From: Olivibacter sitiensis DSM 17696
Lineage (GTDB): Bacteria; Bacteroidota; Bacteroidia; Sphingobacteriales; Sphingobacteriaceae
NCBI RefSeq assembly: GCF_000427965.1
Contig: NZ_ATZA01000044.1
Location: 1 to 50,514 of the forward strand
DNA: 50,514 bases
Direction of reading: 5' to 3'
This document shows positions 33,269 to 43,306 of the stretch, one piece after another (within the stretch, counting starts at the first letter, position 1; every line of letters begins with the position of its first letter). Below the pieces are notes generated by a model. The model saw nothing but the letters and a program-made list of their open reading frames with translations, did not search any database and was not told the DNA's origin. The position numbers were made by a program, and so were the translations under genes.

Positions 33269-34344
33269 AAATTTCCAATTTCATCAAACAATGTCTTGAA
33301 GCATTCGGTTTCGCTTTCCGCTATCGCTGGCTTTGTATCATAAAACTTGTCTAGAAAAGAGTTGGCACCAGACCAAACCGTCTGCATCATGCCTTGGTAG
33401 CGCGGTGCCAACTCATCAGTGGCCTGTTGTCCGAAACGTACCATGTCTTGCAATTGGACGACGGCATTTTTTCCGTTTTTCCAGGTACAGGTCACTACGG
33501 AAAATCCCTTTATAGCAAAATATACGGCAGTTTGATCGGGACGGTCGTAGTGCCAGTCGCAAATCGTCACATCCTTGTTGATGAGGTCGATGGCCCTGTG
33601 CGTATTGTTCATGCTAGCCTCCCACATACCTATTCCAGTAGTTTTTCCATCGATGAGACGATCTCCCCAGATCCATAGCTTACGATTATTTCGAGCGAGA
33701 TGGTTAGCGATTTTGTTCACTTCATTGGCATAAAGCTCCGCCTTATCCAACCCTGCGCAGCGAGCACAGCTGTCATGGCCGATGTAAAAAACCTCATCCA
33801 TTCCCGCATGGAAAGCATCGGCTTCAAAGACGCTACAGATTTCGTCCACTAGATCGAAGACTACATTGTGAACTTCCGGATGTAAGGGGCAATAACTTTT
33901 GCAATAAAGACCATCTGGATTGGGCCACGTATATTTTTCTGGCATCTGTACCTAGGGTGTTTCGTCAAATTGTGGGTATACGCTCAAGAGTTTTCCAGTT
34001 TTCTCGGCCCAAGATTGATGGCCCAATAAGTTGATCTGAGGAATGATCCGTATGGCATGTTTGCGACAGATTGTTACCAGTTTCTTCACCTCGTCCCTTG
34101 ATAATGCGTTTTCATCGCGCAACTCCGGCCTGCTTTCAAACTGATAATTATGATCTACACGAAGTATCAAGGTGTTTACCCCCCTGGGGGCTAGTTCTTC
34201 GTCAATGAATTTTACAAAGTCATCCAGCCGTTCGGGACTTGGCACGGCAATACAAAATCCCCTTATTGACAGTGGACGTTGTGCAGCGGCTATTTGGCAC
34301 GTACAAAGTATAAGAAAATAGGTTAAGATACGTTTTGCATACAT
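33265..34344 (-). pseudogene. GH20 family glycoside hydrolase interrupted by an in-frame TAG
   Basis: The frame from ATG 34344 (signal peptide, 'RGVNTLILRVDHNYQFESRP', 'IIPQINLLGHQSWAEK') stops at TAG (33952-33954), and the same frame continues at once with 'VQMPEKYTWPNPDGLYCKSY' and the GH20 catalytic Asp-Glu in 'HAGMDEVFYIG', then 'LWIWGDRL'. Read through, it would be ~359 residues. GH20 enzymes remove beta-GlcNAc or GalNAc. One point mutation is enough to explain the stop. The nearby HGSNAT-like gene also points to amino-sugar metabolism. Confidence 0.88.
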
Positions 34345-34376
34345 AATTTTCAATGGATCAAATGGTTTGTGTTTTG

Positions 34377-35573
34377 TTATAGTTTCAGACGAATATTAAT
34401 CTTTGATAGCCATATGGCAAGCCAAATCATGGCAAAGGCCCAGCCAAGTGATCCACCAATGGCCAATAGTGGACTGGCGGCTTGCTTATAAAAGAATAGT
34501 GGAATTCCCAAACCCCAACAGGTAAAATAGATGATGTCTGGTGCCAGATAAGTCGTTAAGGAGTTTTTTCCGGCGGCTTGGAACAGATTGGCCCATTTGC
34601 TTTTGCCTAAGTAATCGACTATGATATATAAGGAAGCATACAATAGAAGGCTAATGCCGTTGCAAATCATCGTCCAGCTTGGTGTGCCGTATATTTTGGA
34701 AATGATGAACCAATGGCGGAGTACCAAACCCATAACCAGACATATCAGTCCCGATATAGCAACCCTTAGTGCCGTGCGTATCGTGGGCTCCGGTGCCTTA
34801 CGGAGGATAAGGCTGACAGTGAGGCCAGCAAGGACTACGGAAGGTACGTGCCCATCGATAATGACCCCAAAAACGGGGTTTAAAAATTGCAATTCGTTTA
34901 GCATGCCCAACTGGGAAAGGATGTTGACGACAACAAAAATCAGCCACAGCCCTAAAGCAGCTAACGGCTTTTCGCCTACGCATAAGCCCGCAATGGCAGC
35001 CACGAAATAGCCCCAACCGATTAGCCCCAATATACCCCACCAACTGGTTGTCATCCACGTGTTTTCAGGTTCGCCAGACCTAAATAGAAGCGCTAAGGCA
35101 CATAAACCGACAAGGCCTAAGGCTTTTAAAACTTTGAAGAGCCAATTCCATCGCATGGATTTTGGATATTGATTCCATATTAAGAAAATGGCTATATACA
35201 TTAGTATCGCCCAGAGGTTGCGGTTCATGCCGGTGAGCTGTTCATCGAGCCTATCAATATTGACCATCAATACGCCAATTAGAAGGAGGCTGATGGTTCT
35301 TGAAAAGATATGCGCGAGTATCTTCAAATTAGACTGTCCTTGCTTAATGCGCGAGTGTAGGGCATACGGAATAGACATTCCGACCATAAAAAGAAAACCG
35401 GGGAAAACCCAGTCGGCTAATCCCATGCCATCTACATCAGCTTTTGTATGCCCTATCCAGCCAGGTACCCCCGGTACGTAGATGTCATTTACAAAAAGCA
35501 TAAGAAAAAGAGTCAATCCCCGCATAATGTCGATGGATTGGATACGGCGAGGCTGCTTTGTCTTCATAGTCAT
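34377..35573 (-). CDS. HGSNAT/DUF5009-type multi-pass acyltransferase-like protein
   Basis: 398 residues with ~10 membrane segments. The N-terminus 'RIQSIDIMRGLTLFLMLFVND' and 'GLADWVFPGFLFMVGMSIPYAL' are the hallmarks of the heparan-alpha-glucosaminide N-acetyltransferase/YeiB-like group. Relatives acetylate terminal glucosamine across a membrane; here activity is inferred. It overlaps the YceH stop as ATGA, so the two are translationally coupled, and the GH20 gene follows after ~30 bases. Confidence 0.82.
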   Translation of the reverse strand: MTMKTKQPRRIQSIDIMRGLTLFLMLFVNDIYVPGVPGWIGHTKADVDGMGLADWVFPGFLFMVGMSIPYALHSRIKQGQSNLKILAHIFSRTISLLLIGVLMVNIDRLDEQLTGMNRNLWAILMYIAIFLIWNQYPKSMRWNWLFKVLKALGLVGLCALALLFRSGEPENTWMTTSWWGILGLIGWGYFVAAIAGLCVGEKPLAALGLWLIFVVVNILSQLGMLNELQFLNPVFGVIIDGHVPSVVLAGLTVSLILRKAPEPTIRTALRVAISGLICLVMGLVLRHWFIISKIYGTPSWTMICNGISLLLYASLYIIVDYLGKSKWANLFQAAGKNSLTTYLAPDIIYFTCWGLGIPLFFYKQAASPLLAIGGSLGWAFAMIWLAIWLSKINIRLKL

Positions 35574-36235
35574 CCCATCAGCTCTTTCATCAACATATCC
35601 AGCTTCTCTTTGGTCTCAGCCAATTCTTCCTCCAATTTGTGTACCCGATCGGCCAGTTCCTGATAGGATACATCGCTGCGGTTTTCGGAGAAATACTCTT
35701 CCACTTCCGGTTCGGGAATGCCTCCCAGCAAATGCATATAGCGCACCTCCTTTTGTCCCGACTTGCGGGGCAGCAATGTGAGCATGGCTGGCCTTTCGTC
35801 ATTGCTTTCCATCAAGGCATCCACGTATTGCTGTATTTCTGCCAAGGAGTCAAAATTGTACATCCTGCCCGAATTACTGTTTATTTCCCCCACCGTCAGT
35901 GGCCCACGCAATATCAACAAGCCTATAATAGTCAGCTCCGCTGGGATGAGAGGATAGTGGATTGCTAGGTTGTGCTTGTACTTGATAACGCGGCTACCAC
36001 CACCCACTACGGTGGCTATCAACCCTTTTTTCTTCAGGCTGTCTAGTGCCTGTACCACTATGCCCTCGTCGTAATTGACAATGGGTTTGCGCGATGACTT
36101 TTGGTTGCAGGCGGCGTTGAGGCTGTTCAGTGTCAGCGGATAATATTCGGGAGTGGTGCGGCTTTTTTCTATTAAGGATCCCAGCACCCTGAGCTCTTCG
36201 TTATTGAGTAAAGGCAATGTTTTTTCGTTTTCCAT
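35570..36235 (-). CDS. YceH/DUF480 family protein
   Basis: 221 residues. The conserved N-terminus 'LNNEELRVLGSLIEKSRTTPEYYPLTLNSLNAACNQKSSR' (cited in part) and the winged-helix repeat 'ALDSLKKKGLIATV' identify UPF0502. The C-terminus is a coiled coil ('ELADRVHKLEEELAETKEKLD'). Function unknown; the DNA-binding-like fold suggests regulation. First gene of the operon. Confidence 0.88.
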   Translation of the reverse strand: MENEKTLPLLNNEELRVLGSLIEKSRTTPEYYPLTLNSLNAACNQKSSRKPIVNYDEGIVVQALDSLKKKGLIATVVGGGSRVIKYKHNLAIHYPLIPAELTIIGLLILRGPLTVGEINSNSGRMYNFDSLAEIQQYVDALMESNDERPAMLTLLPRKSGQKEVRYMHLLGGIPEPEVEEYFSENRSDVSYQELADRVHKLEEELAETKEKLDMLMKELMG

Positions 36236-36395
36236 GTTGTTAATCGGACTATGTTCAAGAAACTGTTCACCTAGAACATCTTAGGCAAATGGTCTTTTTC
36301 AGTGCCTGAAAGTAAAAAAAATAATTTGAAACTGCTGCAACCAATTCGTTCCTTTGAACATCTAACATTCAAAGAGCATATAAAAGCGCAATATT

Positions 36396-36959
36396 TTGAA
36401 GCACGCATACACGATAGAACATTTGTTGGCAGGATGCAAAAAAGGCGATCGGCAAGCGCAAAAGGCGCTATACGAATCCTACGCAACAAAGATGATGGCG
36501 GTATGTATGCGCTATGCCCATTCCACCTTTGAGGCGGAGGACATGTTGCAGAACGGATTTGTGCGTATCTTCAGCAAGATGGCCACCTTTGAAGGAGCTG
36601 GTTCCTTTGAGGGATGGATGCGGAGGATCATGGTGAATACGGCCATAGAGATCTATCGAAAAAATCAGCGGTCGGTGCAGACTGTAGACATTGATACGGT
36701 GTACGACCAGGGCGATTTCACGATAGATATGGCGCAGTTGGAAGCAAAAGATTTGATGAAACTGGTGCAACAGCTGCCCGCTGGTTATCAGATGGTATTC
36801 AACCTCTATGCGATAGAAGGCTATTCGCATGCCGAGATCGCCAAGCAGTTGGACATATCGGAAGGAGCCTCGAAATCGCAGCTCTCTAGGGCGCGCACCT
36901 GGCTTAAGGAAAAAATAAAAATGATGGAAGGAGGATTGTATGAAAGATATACGAGATAA
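36396..36959 (+). CDS. ECF RNA polymerase sigma factor
   Basis: 187 residues. Region 2 ('ALYESYATKMMAVCMRYA', 'AEDMLQNGFVRIFSKM', 'FEGWMRRIMVNTAIEIYRKN') and region 4 ('YAIEGYSHAEIAKQLDIS') are both clear. It starts with TTG at 36396: only four codons separate this from an upstream stop and no ATG lies between. The 3' end overlaps the next gene by 20 bases. The sigma factor probably drives its own operon. Confidence 0.92.
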   Translation: MKHAYTIEHLLAGCKKGDRQAQKALYESYATKMMAVCMRYAHSTFEAEDMLQNGFVRIFSKMATFEGAGSFEGWMRRIMVNTAIEIYRKNQRSVQTVDIDTVYDQGDFTIDMAQLEAKDLMKLVQQLPAGYQMVFNLYAIEGYSHAEIAKQLDISEGASKSQLSRARTWLKEKIKMMEGGLYERYTR

Positions 36960-37770
36960 GGAATTTGATCAGTTCTTTCGCGATAAATTGGAAGACTTGA
37001 CGGCTGGTGTTCCTGGTGACATGTGGGAACGCATAAGCAAAGAATTGGAGGACGGCCAGGAGAAGGTCTCTGGTGGAGGGCATATCATGGCTCTCGTGCC
37101 GGAAAAGAAATTACTTCGAAATAGGTGGTGGCGCTATGCGGCAGCAATAGCCCTTTTGCTTGGAATAAGTGCGGTATGGATGAACAGGCCCAAAGAAGTT
37201 ATCTACCTTAATGCCGGCAGTCAGTTTCGGGAACGGGCTGTTGATCGGGTAGAAACCACAGAAAATAAAGGTGAGATTGGGGAACTGTCTGCCGGGCAAT
37301 ATGCGCAAGCGAATAGCAGCGAGGAAGGAAAAAGCGAAATTCCTGTCATGGCGCGTCAAGAAAGAAAATCGGAAGGCATGTCTGACATTATAAAGCAGTC
37401 AATTGAAAGAAAGGTGGAGAAAACCGATGAGATGGAGCTAGTTGAGGAAGGGCCGATGCTCGCCCATAATACCAACATGCAGCGCGAGGAAGAGGTGGAC
37501 GCTCAGGTAAATAGAATAGAAACTATTGTCGTTGAGGAAAATACCTATGCCATGTTGGATGCCACTCCTGAAGAGCCCATAGTGATAGAAGAGGCCAATG
37601 CTTTGGGGAAAAAGAATTTTGATGTGAGCCATGTGCTCAACTATGTGGTAGGTGTGGTCGACAAAGGTGAGGATAAGGTGCTGGCTTTTAAGCGTGACGA
37701 TGAAGGCTCTATTTCCATAGCTCTCAATTTCAGATCGCTCCGCAAGAAGAAACAAGAATACATAAACTAA
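36940..37770 (+). CDS. Anti-sigma-like inner-membrane protein
   Basis: 276 residues. A short cytoplasmic N-terminus ('DKEFDQFFRDKLEDL', 'PGDMWERISKEL') precedes one membrane helix ('YAAAIALLLGISAVWM', ~67-82) and a long charged periplasmic region of low complexity. The domain order and the 20-base overlap with the sigma gene suggest it binds and holds the sigma factor. No conserved anti-sigma zinc motif is seen, so this is inference from context. Confidence 0.7.
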   Translation: MKDIRDKEFDQFFRDKLEDLTAGVPGDMWERISKELEDGQEKVSGGGHIMALVPEKKLLRNRWWRYAAAIALLLGISAVWMNRPKEVIYLNAGSQFRERAVDRVETTENKGEIGELSAGQYAQANSSEEGKSEIPVMARQERKSEGMSDIIKQSIERKVEKTDEMELVEEGPMLAHNTNMQREEEVDAQVNRIETIVVEENTYAMLDATPEEPIVIEEANALGKKNFDVSHVLNYVVGVVDKGEDKVLAFKRDDEGSISIALNFRSLRKKKQEYIN

Positions 37771-37791
37771 CAGATAAACAATAAAAGCAAT

Positions 37792-38724
37792 ATGAAACGA
37801 CTACCATTATTAATTGCCGCGATGGCTTGCGTGCTGCACGGTGAAGGCGTATGGGGCCAAGATAATAGACAGGACACTACACGAAAGCCATTGAAAGTAG
37901 GGGAGGAGCTGCCCATGGAAAAAAGGGGGCAGGTAATTGGAACAGATACACTGCTTGTGGAAAAGACAGATGGTAGTGGAAAGAAGAAATTGGTTGTTCG
38001 TTTCGAAACAGGTGATGGAGTTAGAATAACAAGGGAAAGATCGCGCAGGGACGACGATGACTTTGAGTATACCGAGTCGGAAAACTATTCCTACAACAAT
38101 CGAAAAAGATCTAAGGCCATAGCGGGGATTACCTTCGCTCGCATGGACTTTGGCTTTGCCACCTTGCTGGACAATGGTAGCTTCACCTTGAGTCCGGAAA
38201 ACGATTTTCTCCGCTATCGCACCTGGAAAACGTGGAATTTTGGTTTCGACCTCTTGCAATTGGGTTATCGCTTTGATGAGAAGTTCAAGATTTTCCTTTC
38301 AGCAGGCTTTGACTGGACCTATTACCGTTTGCGGAGAAACGTGGTGTTCGATCCTAGGGCCAGCGAGCTGACCTATACGGAGCGGGCGGATGAACATTTC
38401 GACATGAATAGGCTCACATCGGCCTATATCCGTTTGCCGCTTACCTTGGAGCATCGTTTTGGTCCGAGCAGAGGCTTCAAGGTCGCTTATGGCCCCATTG
38501 GTGGTCTGTTGATGCACGGTTCGCAGCTGTACAAAGGGCCAGAAGGAAAAGTGAAGGTGAGGGAAGATTTCAATTTCACGAAATTTAGGTATGGCGCCTT
38601 TGCCCGGGTAGGATATAATTCCTTCGGCCTCTATGCCAAGTATTATTTCAACGACGTGTTTGAAAATAGTCCACAACAAGAAGGGCTGAAAAACCTGTCC
38701 ATGGGGGTCATGTTCTTTTTCTAG
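37792..38724 (+). CDS. Outer-membrane beta-barrel protein
   Basis: 310 residues. Signal peptide (to ~23, ending VWGQD), then an acidic/basic stretch ('RERSRRDDDDFEYTESE'), then alternating strands ending in phenylalanines ('MGVMFFF'), the expected barrel end. Third gene of the sigma operon and likely its target. Fits the porin/PorT-like superfamily broadly. Confidence 0.82.
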   Translation: MKRLPLLIAAMACVLHGEGVWGQDNRQDTTRKPLKVGEELPMEKRGQVIGTDTLLVEKTDGSGKKKLVVRFETGDGVRITRERSRRDDDDFEYTESENYSYNNRKRSKAIAGITFARMDFGFATLLDNGSFTLSPENDFLRYRTWKTWNFGFDLLQLGYRFDEKFKIFLSAGFDWTYYRLRRNVVFDPRASELTYTERADEHFDMNRLTSAYIRLPLTLEHRFGPSRGFKVAYGPIGGLLMHGSQLYKGPEGKVKVREDFNFTKFRYGAFARVGYNSFGLYAKYYFNDVFENSPQQEGLKNLSMGVMFFF

Positions 38725-38783
38725 GCATGGGCGTTCCCATTGCATATCGATACTTTCGCATATGGCAATCTTAAAATAGCATT

Positions 38784-38829
38784 ATAATACGCAAAAAAGC
38801 ACTTCTAGAAGTGCTTTTTTGCGTATTAT
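38784..38829. terminator. Perfect 46-nt palindrome acting as bidirectional terminator
   Basis: Bases 38784-38829 are an exact palindrome centred on CTTCTAGAAG, with AAAAAA and TTTTTT flanking the GC-richer core. It provides a hairpin followed by a T-run on both strands, 59 bases after the sigma operon. Confidence 0.88.
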
Positions 38830-38887
38830 GCGGCCAAATTAGCGAAAAAACATATATTCGACCTTTTGTACCAAAAAGTCAGGACCT

Positions 38888-41581
38888 ATGAGCAAAAGCC
38901 AAACACAAACTTTAAAAAAATGGTATGCATTGGAACAGGATGTCCTGCTGGACCAATTGGAGGTAAACACTTCGCTTGGTCTCAGCATGGAAGATGTTGC
39001 CCGGCGACTGGAGAAATTTGGCCCAAACCGGCTTCCTGATAAAAAAAAGGAAAGTAAACTTATCCGGTTCTTGAAGCATTTTCACGATATTCTGATTTAC
39101 ATTTTACTTTTTGCCGCAGTAATAACCGCTTTTTTGGGCCATTATACAGATACTATTGTCATCGTGGTGGTCGCTATAGTGAATGCATGTATAGGGTATT
39201 TTCAGGAAAACAAGGCTGAAGAAGCCTTGGAAAGCATCAAGGGGATGCTTTCTCTGAAGGCCAGAGTATTGCGAAATGGCCAGGTTGAGGAAGCTGATGC
39301 AGATAAAATCACGGTAGGCGATATCATACTATTGTACCCAGGTGATAAGATCCCTGCAGATTTACGTTTGATCAGGGCAGATAACTTAAAGATAGAGGAG
39401 TCGCCTCTCACGGGCGAATCGATATCTAGCAGTAAAGAGGTGGGGGTTTTGCCCGAAGATGCCTCATTGGGAGACCGTACAAACATGGCCTTTACCAGTA
39501 CTACCGTAAGTAGTGGTACGGGCAGAGGAGTTGTTGTTGAGGTAGGAAGGAACACCGAAATCGGTAAAATCAACGAAATGATGATTGGGGTGGAAGTACT
39601 TACTACACCCTTGCTGAGACAAACGGCCAAGTTTGGCAAAACGGTAGCCGTGTTCACCATCTTTTTGGCGGTAGCTACTTATGCTTTCGGCTTTTTTTTC
39701 CGAAGTTATGATAGCGATGAACTGCTCATGTCCGTCATTGGGCTTTCCGTGGCGGCCATACCGGAAGGTTTGCCCGCGATCTTGTCCATTATATTGGCCG
39801 TTGGCGTACAAAATATGGCAAGGCGTAACGCTATTATCCGCAACTTGCCTTCGGTGGAGACATTGGGATCCGTATCGGTTATTTGTTCCGACAAGACCGG
39901 CACACTCACCAAAAATGAAATGACCGTGCAACACCTTGTGGTGAATGATATCGACTATATGGTTACTGGCATCGGCTATGCGCCAACGGGGGAGGTTTTT
40001 AGAGAGGGTATGCTTGTGGAAAGCCTAATTTCCGAGCCTGTACTAGAGCGCTTGATACGTTGTTTCTACGAGTGTAATGAGGCTTCGTTAGGTCAAAATG
40101 AAGTAGGGGAATGGTCCGTAAAGGGGGCGCCTACGGAGGGCGCCTTGATAACCTTATTTCATAAATCGAACTTGCCTCACACAAAAGCACCGCGAAAGGC
40201 TACACTCCCCTTCGACTCTGCGTACAAATATATGGCTGTATTGGTGGAAGCCGAAGATCACAATATCATTTATATAAAAGGAGCGCCAGATCGCCTGTTG
40301 GATATGGCCGACAAAGAATATAGCAGGCAAGGAATAGTGGGTTTTGAGCGACCTTTTTGGGAAGCAAAGATTACGGAGCTGGCCAACAAGGGCCAGCGGA
40401 TTATCGGCGGAGGTTTTAAGATAGTAGACAAATTGACGACGAGCATAGACCATAGCGACATCCAAAGTGGCGTCGTCTTCTTGGGGTTGGCTGGCATTAT
40501 CGACCCACCGAGGGAAGAAGCAATACAGGCTATTGGATATTGTAAAGAGGCGGGCATCGTCGTCAAAATGATTACGGGCGACCATGCTGATACTGCAAAA
40601 GCCATCGGAAAGCAAATGGGGATCGGAGATGGTAGCAGGGCCTTGCAGGGCAAAGACCTAGAGCTTATGAGCGATGAAGACCTTCGGGGTGCCGTGGCAG
40701 AATACCATGTTTTTGCCCGTACCAGCCCCGAGCATAAGCTCAGACTGGTAAACGCCCTACAGGCCAATGGTACCATTTGCGCCATGACGGGCGATGGCGT
40801 AAACGATGCACCAGCCCTGAAAAAGGCCGATGTGGGTGTTGCAATGGGGATAAAGGGAACAGAGGTGACAAAAGATGCCTCCGAAATGGTGCTGGCAGAT
40901 GATAATTTTAGGACGATAGTAGATGCAGTGGAAGAGGGGCGTAGGATATACGATAATCTCAAGAAAACTATTCTATTTATTTTACCCACCAATGGGGCGG
41001 AAAGTTTTTTGATTATAGCGAGTATTCTGTTTGGCACCATGATGCCCCTTACCCCGATACAGATCCTTTGGGTGAACATGGTGACCTCGGTTACGGTGTC
41101 GCTGGCGCTTGCATTCGAGCCGATTGAAAAAGATGCCATGAAACGCCCTCCCCGTATTCCAAATGAAGCCTTGCTGAGCGGATATTTTATCTGGCGTATA
41201 TTGTTTGTTTCTGTCCTCATAGGAGGAGGTACGCTCTATTTGAGCTTGTACTTGCAAGATATTGGGCTTTCGGATGACAAGGTGAGAACCATTACCTTGC
41301 AAACCATTGTCATCACGCAACTTTTTCACCTGTTCAATTGCAGGACCATAAGGGGCAATGCATTCAATAACGACTTCTTCTCCAATAAGGCTATCTATGT
41401 GGTTGCTGCCCTGCTCTTCCTGTTGCAGTTCAGTATCACTTATATACCATTCATGAATGAGGTGTTTGGAACGGTAGGCCTTAGGGTAGCAGAATGGCGC
41501 TACCCCTATTACTTGGGCATTATCGTCTTTGTGGTCATAGAAATAGAAAAAGCTGTCGCGCGAATCATTGACCGCTCTTGA
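38888..41581 (+). CDS. P-type cation-transporting ATPase (type II)
   Basis: 897 residues. Motifs: TGES (175-178), 'PEGLPAILS' in helix 4, phosphorylated D335 in 'CSDKTGTLT', 'KGAPDRLL', 'TGDGVNDAPALKKADVGVAMG' and 'NMVTSVTVSLALAFEP'. The cation-binding residues of the helix-4 PEGLP region place it in the calcium/sodium group; sequence alone does not decide the ion. No partner subunit is visible. Follows the palindromic terminator, so it is its own transcript. Confidence 0.92.
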   Translation: MSKSQTQTLKKWYALEQDVLLDQLEVNTSLGLSMEDVARRLEKFGPNRLPDKKKESKLIRFLKHFHDILIYILLFAAVITAFLGHYTDTIVIVVVAIVNACIGYFQENKAEEALESIKGMLSLKARVLRNGQVEEADADKITVGDIILLYPGDKIPADLRLIRADNLKIEESPLTGESISSSKEVGVLPEDASLGDRTNMAFTSTTVSSGTGRGVVVEVGRNTEIGKINEMMIGVEVLTTPLLRQTAKFGKTVAVFTIFLAVATYAFGFFFRSYDSDELLMSVIGLSVAAIPEGLPAILSIILAVGVQNMARRNAIIRNLPSVETLGSVSVICSDKTGTLTKNEMTVQHLVVNDIDYMVTGIGYAPTGEVFREGMLVESLISEPVLERLIRCFYECNEASLGQNEVGEWSVKGAPTEGALITLFHKSNLPHTKAPRKATLPFDSAYKYMAVLVEAEDHNIIYIKGAPDRLLDMADKEYSRQGIVGFERPFWEAKITELANKGQRIIGGGFKIVDKLTTSIDHSDIQSGVVFLGLAGIIDPPREEAIQAIGYCKEAGIVVKMITGDHADTAKAIGKQMGIGDGSRALQGKDLELMSDEDLRGAVAEYHVFARTSPEHKLRLVNALQANGTICAMTGDGVNDAPALKKADVGVAMGIKGTEVTKDASEMVLADDNFRTIVDAVEEGRRIYDNLKKTILFILPTNGAESFLIIASILFGTMMPLTPIQILWVNMVTSVTVSLALAFEPIEKDAMKRPPRIPNEALLSGYFIWRILFVSVLIGGGTLYLSLYLQDIGLSDDKVRTITLQTIVITQLFHLFNCRTIRGNAFNNDFFSNKAIYVVAALLFLLQFSITYIPFMNEVFGTVGLRVAEWRYPYYLGIIVFVVIEIEKAVARIIDRS

Positions 41582-41655
41582 TGGTATGGGTGCGGTAAAA
41601 AATACGTAATTTGGCCCTCTCGTTTGCACTTTGGTGTACCGTATTTGAATAGCAT

Positions 41656-42708
41656 ATGGCTGAAAATAGTTGTGTAGTTCCTTCTATAAAGGAGCATAAA
41701 GAAGGTGTTCCCTATATTTTTGTAGACAGACTCTATAAGGGTTTTGGCGATTCTGACAATTCAGATCGTGGCATCTCGGAGCTTTCTTTTGGGGTCAATA
41801 AAGGCGAGATCACGGCTATTATTGGCGAGAGCGGTAGCGGCAAGAGCACCTTGTTGCGCCTAATCTATGGACTTTTAGGGCCTGACAATGGCGAGGTTTA
41901 CGTTGATGGCATTCCTGTGCCGAGACCCGAGGAGAGGCTGATTCCTGGACATGAGTCCATGCGTATGGTCTCGCAGGGTTTTGATGATTTGAATACCTAT
42001 GCTAAAGTGTGGGATAATGTTGCGAGCAGGCTGTCCAATACGGATCTGGCAGCCAAGAAAAGTAAAACTGAAAGGGCATTAGAAAAATTAAGCATTGGTC
42101 ATCTGAAAGACCAGCGTGTAGTAGATTTGAGTGGGGGCGAAAGGCAACGGGTAGCCATAGCGCGCGCTTTGGTCACCGAACCTGCTATCTTGCTTATGGA
42201 TGAGCCTTTCAATCAAGTAGATGCCGGCTTCAGGGATCAATTGCAGCAGGATATTAAACATATTGTGGACAATACGGGACTGACAGTCATCTTGGTTTCG
42301 CACGACCCCAGCGAAGTCCTCTCCTTGGCGCAGCACCTAGTAGTTATCAAAGCGGGCAAGCTGATGGCCTTTGGCAAGCCAGAGGAGATTTACATGTCGC
42401 CTCCAAACACCTATGTTGCACGCCTCCTTTGCAAAAGCAATATACTCCATAAAGCAGATGGCTCGTTATTGTCTGCCCAATGGCAGAAAGAGGTGGTGGC
42501 AGTGCACCCGGAATGGTTGAGCCTCCATGAGCCAAATAAGAGTGATCCCATATTCGTCATAGAACATATCGCGTTTAAGGGATTCTATGAAGAACTGTTT
42601 CTGCGTCACGGACCATTAACCCTTCGGGTACTCAACACACACCTTAAGCAATATGCCTTAGGGCAAACCGTAAAGGTGACGGCCGAGCGTTTTGTGGAAC
42701 TGGACTAG
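41656..42708 (+). CDS. ABC transporter ATP-binding protein, no permease nearby
   Basis: 350 residues. Walker A GESGSGKST (57-65), signature 'LSGGERQRVAIARAL', Walker B 'ILLMDEPFNQVD' and the H-loop 'LVSHDPSE'; the C-terminal ~110 residues resemble the regulatory/TOBE part of importer ATPases such as PotA or FbpC. No membrane or substrate-binding gene is adjacent, so substrate cannot be predicted. 74 bases behind the P-type ATPase on the same strand. Confidence 0.88.
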   Translation: MAENSCVVPSIKEHKEGVPYIFVDRLYKGFGDSDNSDRGISELSFGVNKGEITAIIGESGSGKSTLLRLIYGLLGPDNGEVYVDGIPVPRPEERLIPGHESMRMVSQGFDDLNTYAKVWDNVASRLSNTDLAAKKSKTERALEKLSIGHLKDQRVVDLSGGERQRVAIARALVTEPAILLMDEPFNQVDAGFRDQLQQDIKHIVDNTGLTVILVSHDPSEVLSLAQHLVVIKAGKLMAFGKPEEIYMSPPNTYVARLLCKSNILHKADGSLLSAQWQKEVVAVHPEWLSLHEPNKSDPIFVIEHIAFKGFYEELFLRHGPLTLRVLNTHLKQYALGQTVKVTAERFVELD

Positions 42709-42832
42709 ATGAGAGACGTGAGAGATTCCATAATGACTATCCAAAGGCACTGTTAAAACTTATAATCGACAAGAGGCAATTCCTCACATCCTGGCTACTG
42801 CGGTTAAGCTTTAGTCTCTCCGCTCTAGTCCT

Positions 42833-43306
42833 CTACTGAACCACCTTATTGGCACAGGCCGAGCTGGCAAAGGCCTCGGGCTTAGCCTTGAAAACGAATC
42901 CCATGCTAAGGATATAACCCATTGCTTCGTGCAGGGCCTGATTGGATTTAAACATGGGATTAGTGTTGATATCGGCGTGTACTTCGAGTTCTACTTGGTA
43001 GCGGTCTAATAGGTCGCAGAGGGCATAGGCTGTTTCTATGGAGCGTTGAACTTCTGCCAGCATCCTTTCTTTGATGGACATTTTGATGGGAGTCTTGTCC
43101 TGATGGATGTACATAAACCCTCCTTTTTTTTCTCGCACAAAGGCGATAACCGTGGCAAAATCGGTAATAGCTCCTTTTACTTGGGAGTCGGTGCCGATAC
43201 ATACTTTCAGCTTGTTCCCAAGGTTATATTCACGGGCTATTGCATTTCCCACCTCCTCGATAAGGGGCTGGCGAATCGGTTCGCCACTGAACTTTTTCCA
43301 AGACAT
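42833..43306 (-). CDS. YkuK-like RNase H-fold protein
   Basis: 157 residues. 'KVCIGTDSQVKGAITDFATVIAF' and 'ELEVHADINTNP' followed by 'AMGYILSMGFVFKAKP' carry the acidic residues and beta-alpha order of the YkuK (DUF458) family with an RNase H-like fold. Activity has not been shown for the family as far as I know. Confidence 0.8.
   Translation of the reverse strand: MSWKKFSGEPIRQPLIEEVGNAIAREYNLGNKLKVCIGTDSQVKGAITDFATVIAFVREKKGGFMYIHQDKTPIKMSIKERMLAEVQRSIETAYALCDLLDRYQVELEVHADINTNPMFKSNQALHEAMGYILSMGFVFKAKPEAFASSACANKVVQ

Noticed and set aside
42711-42832. Inverted GAGAGAC/GTCTCTC repeat between convergent genes
   Set aside because: Arms are short, imperfect and ~100 bases apart; no function can be supported.
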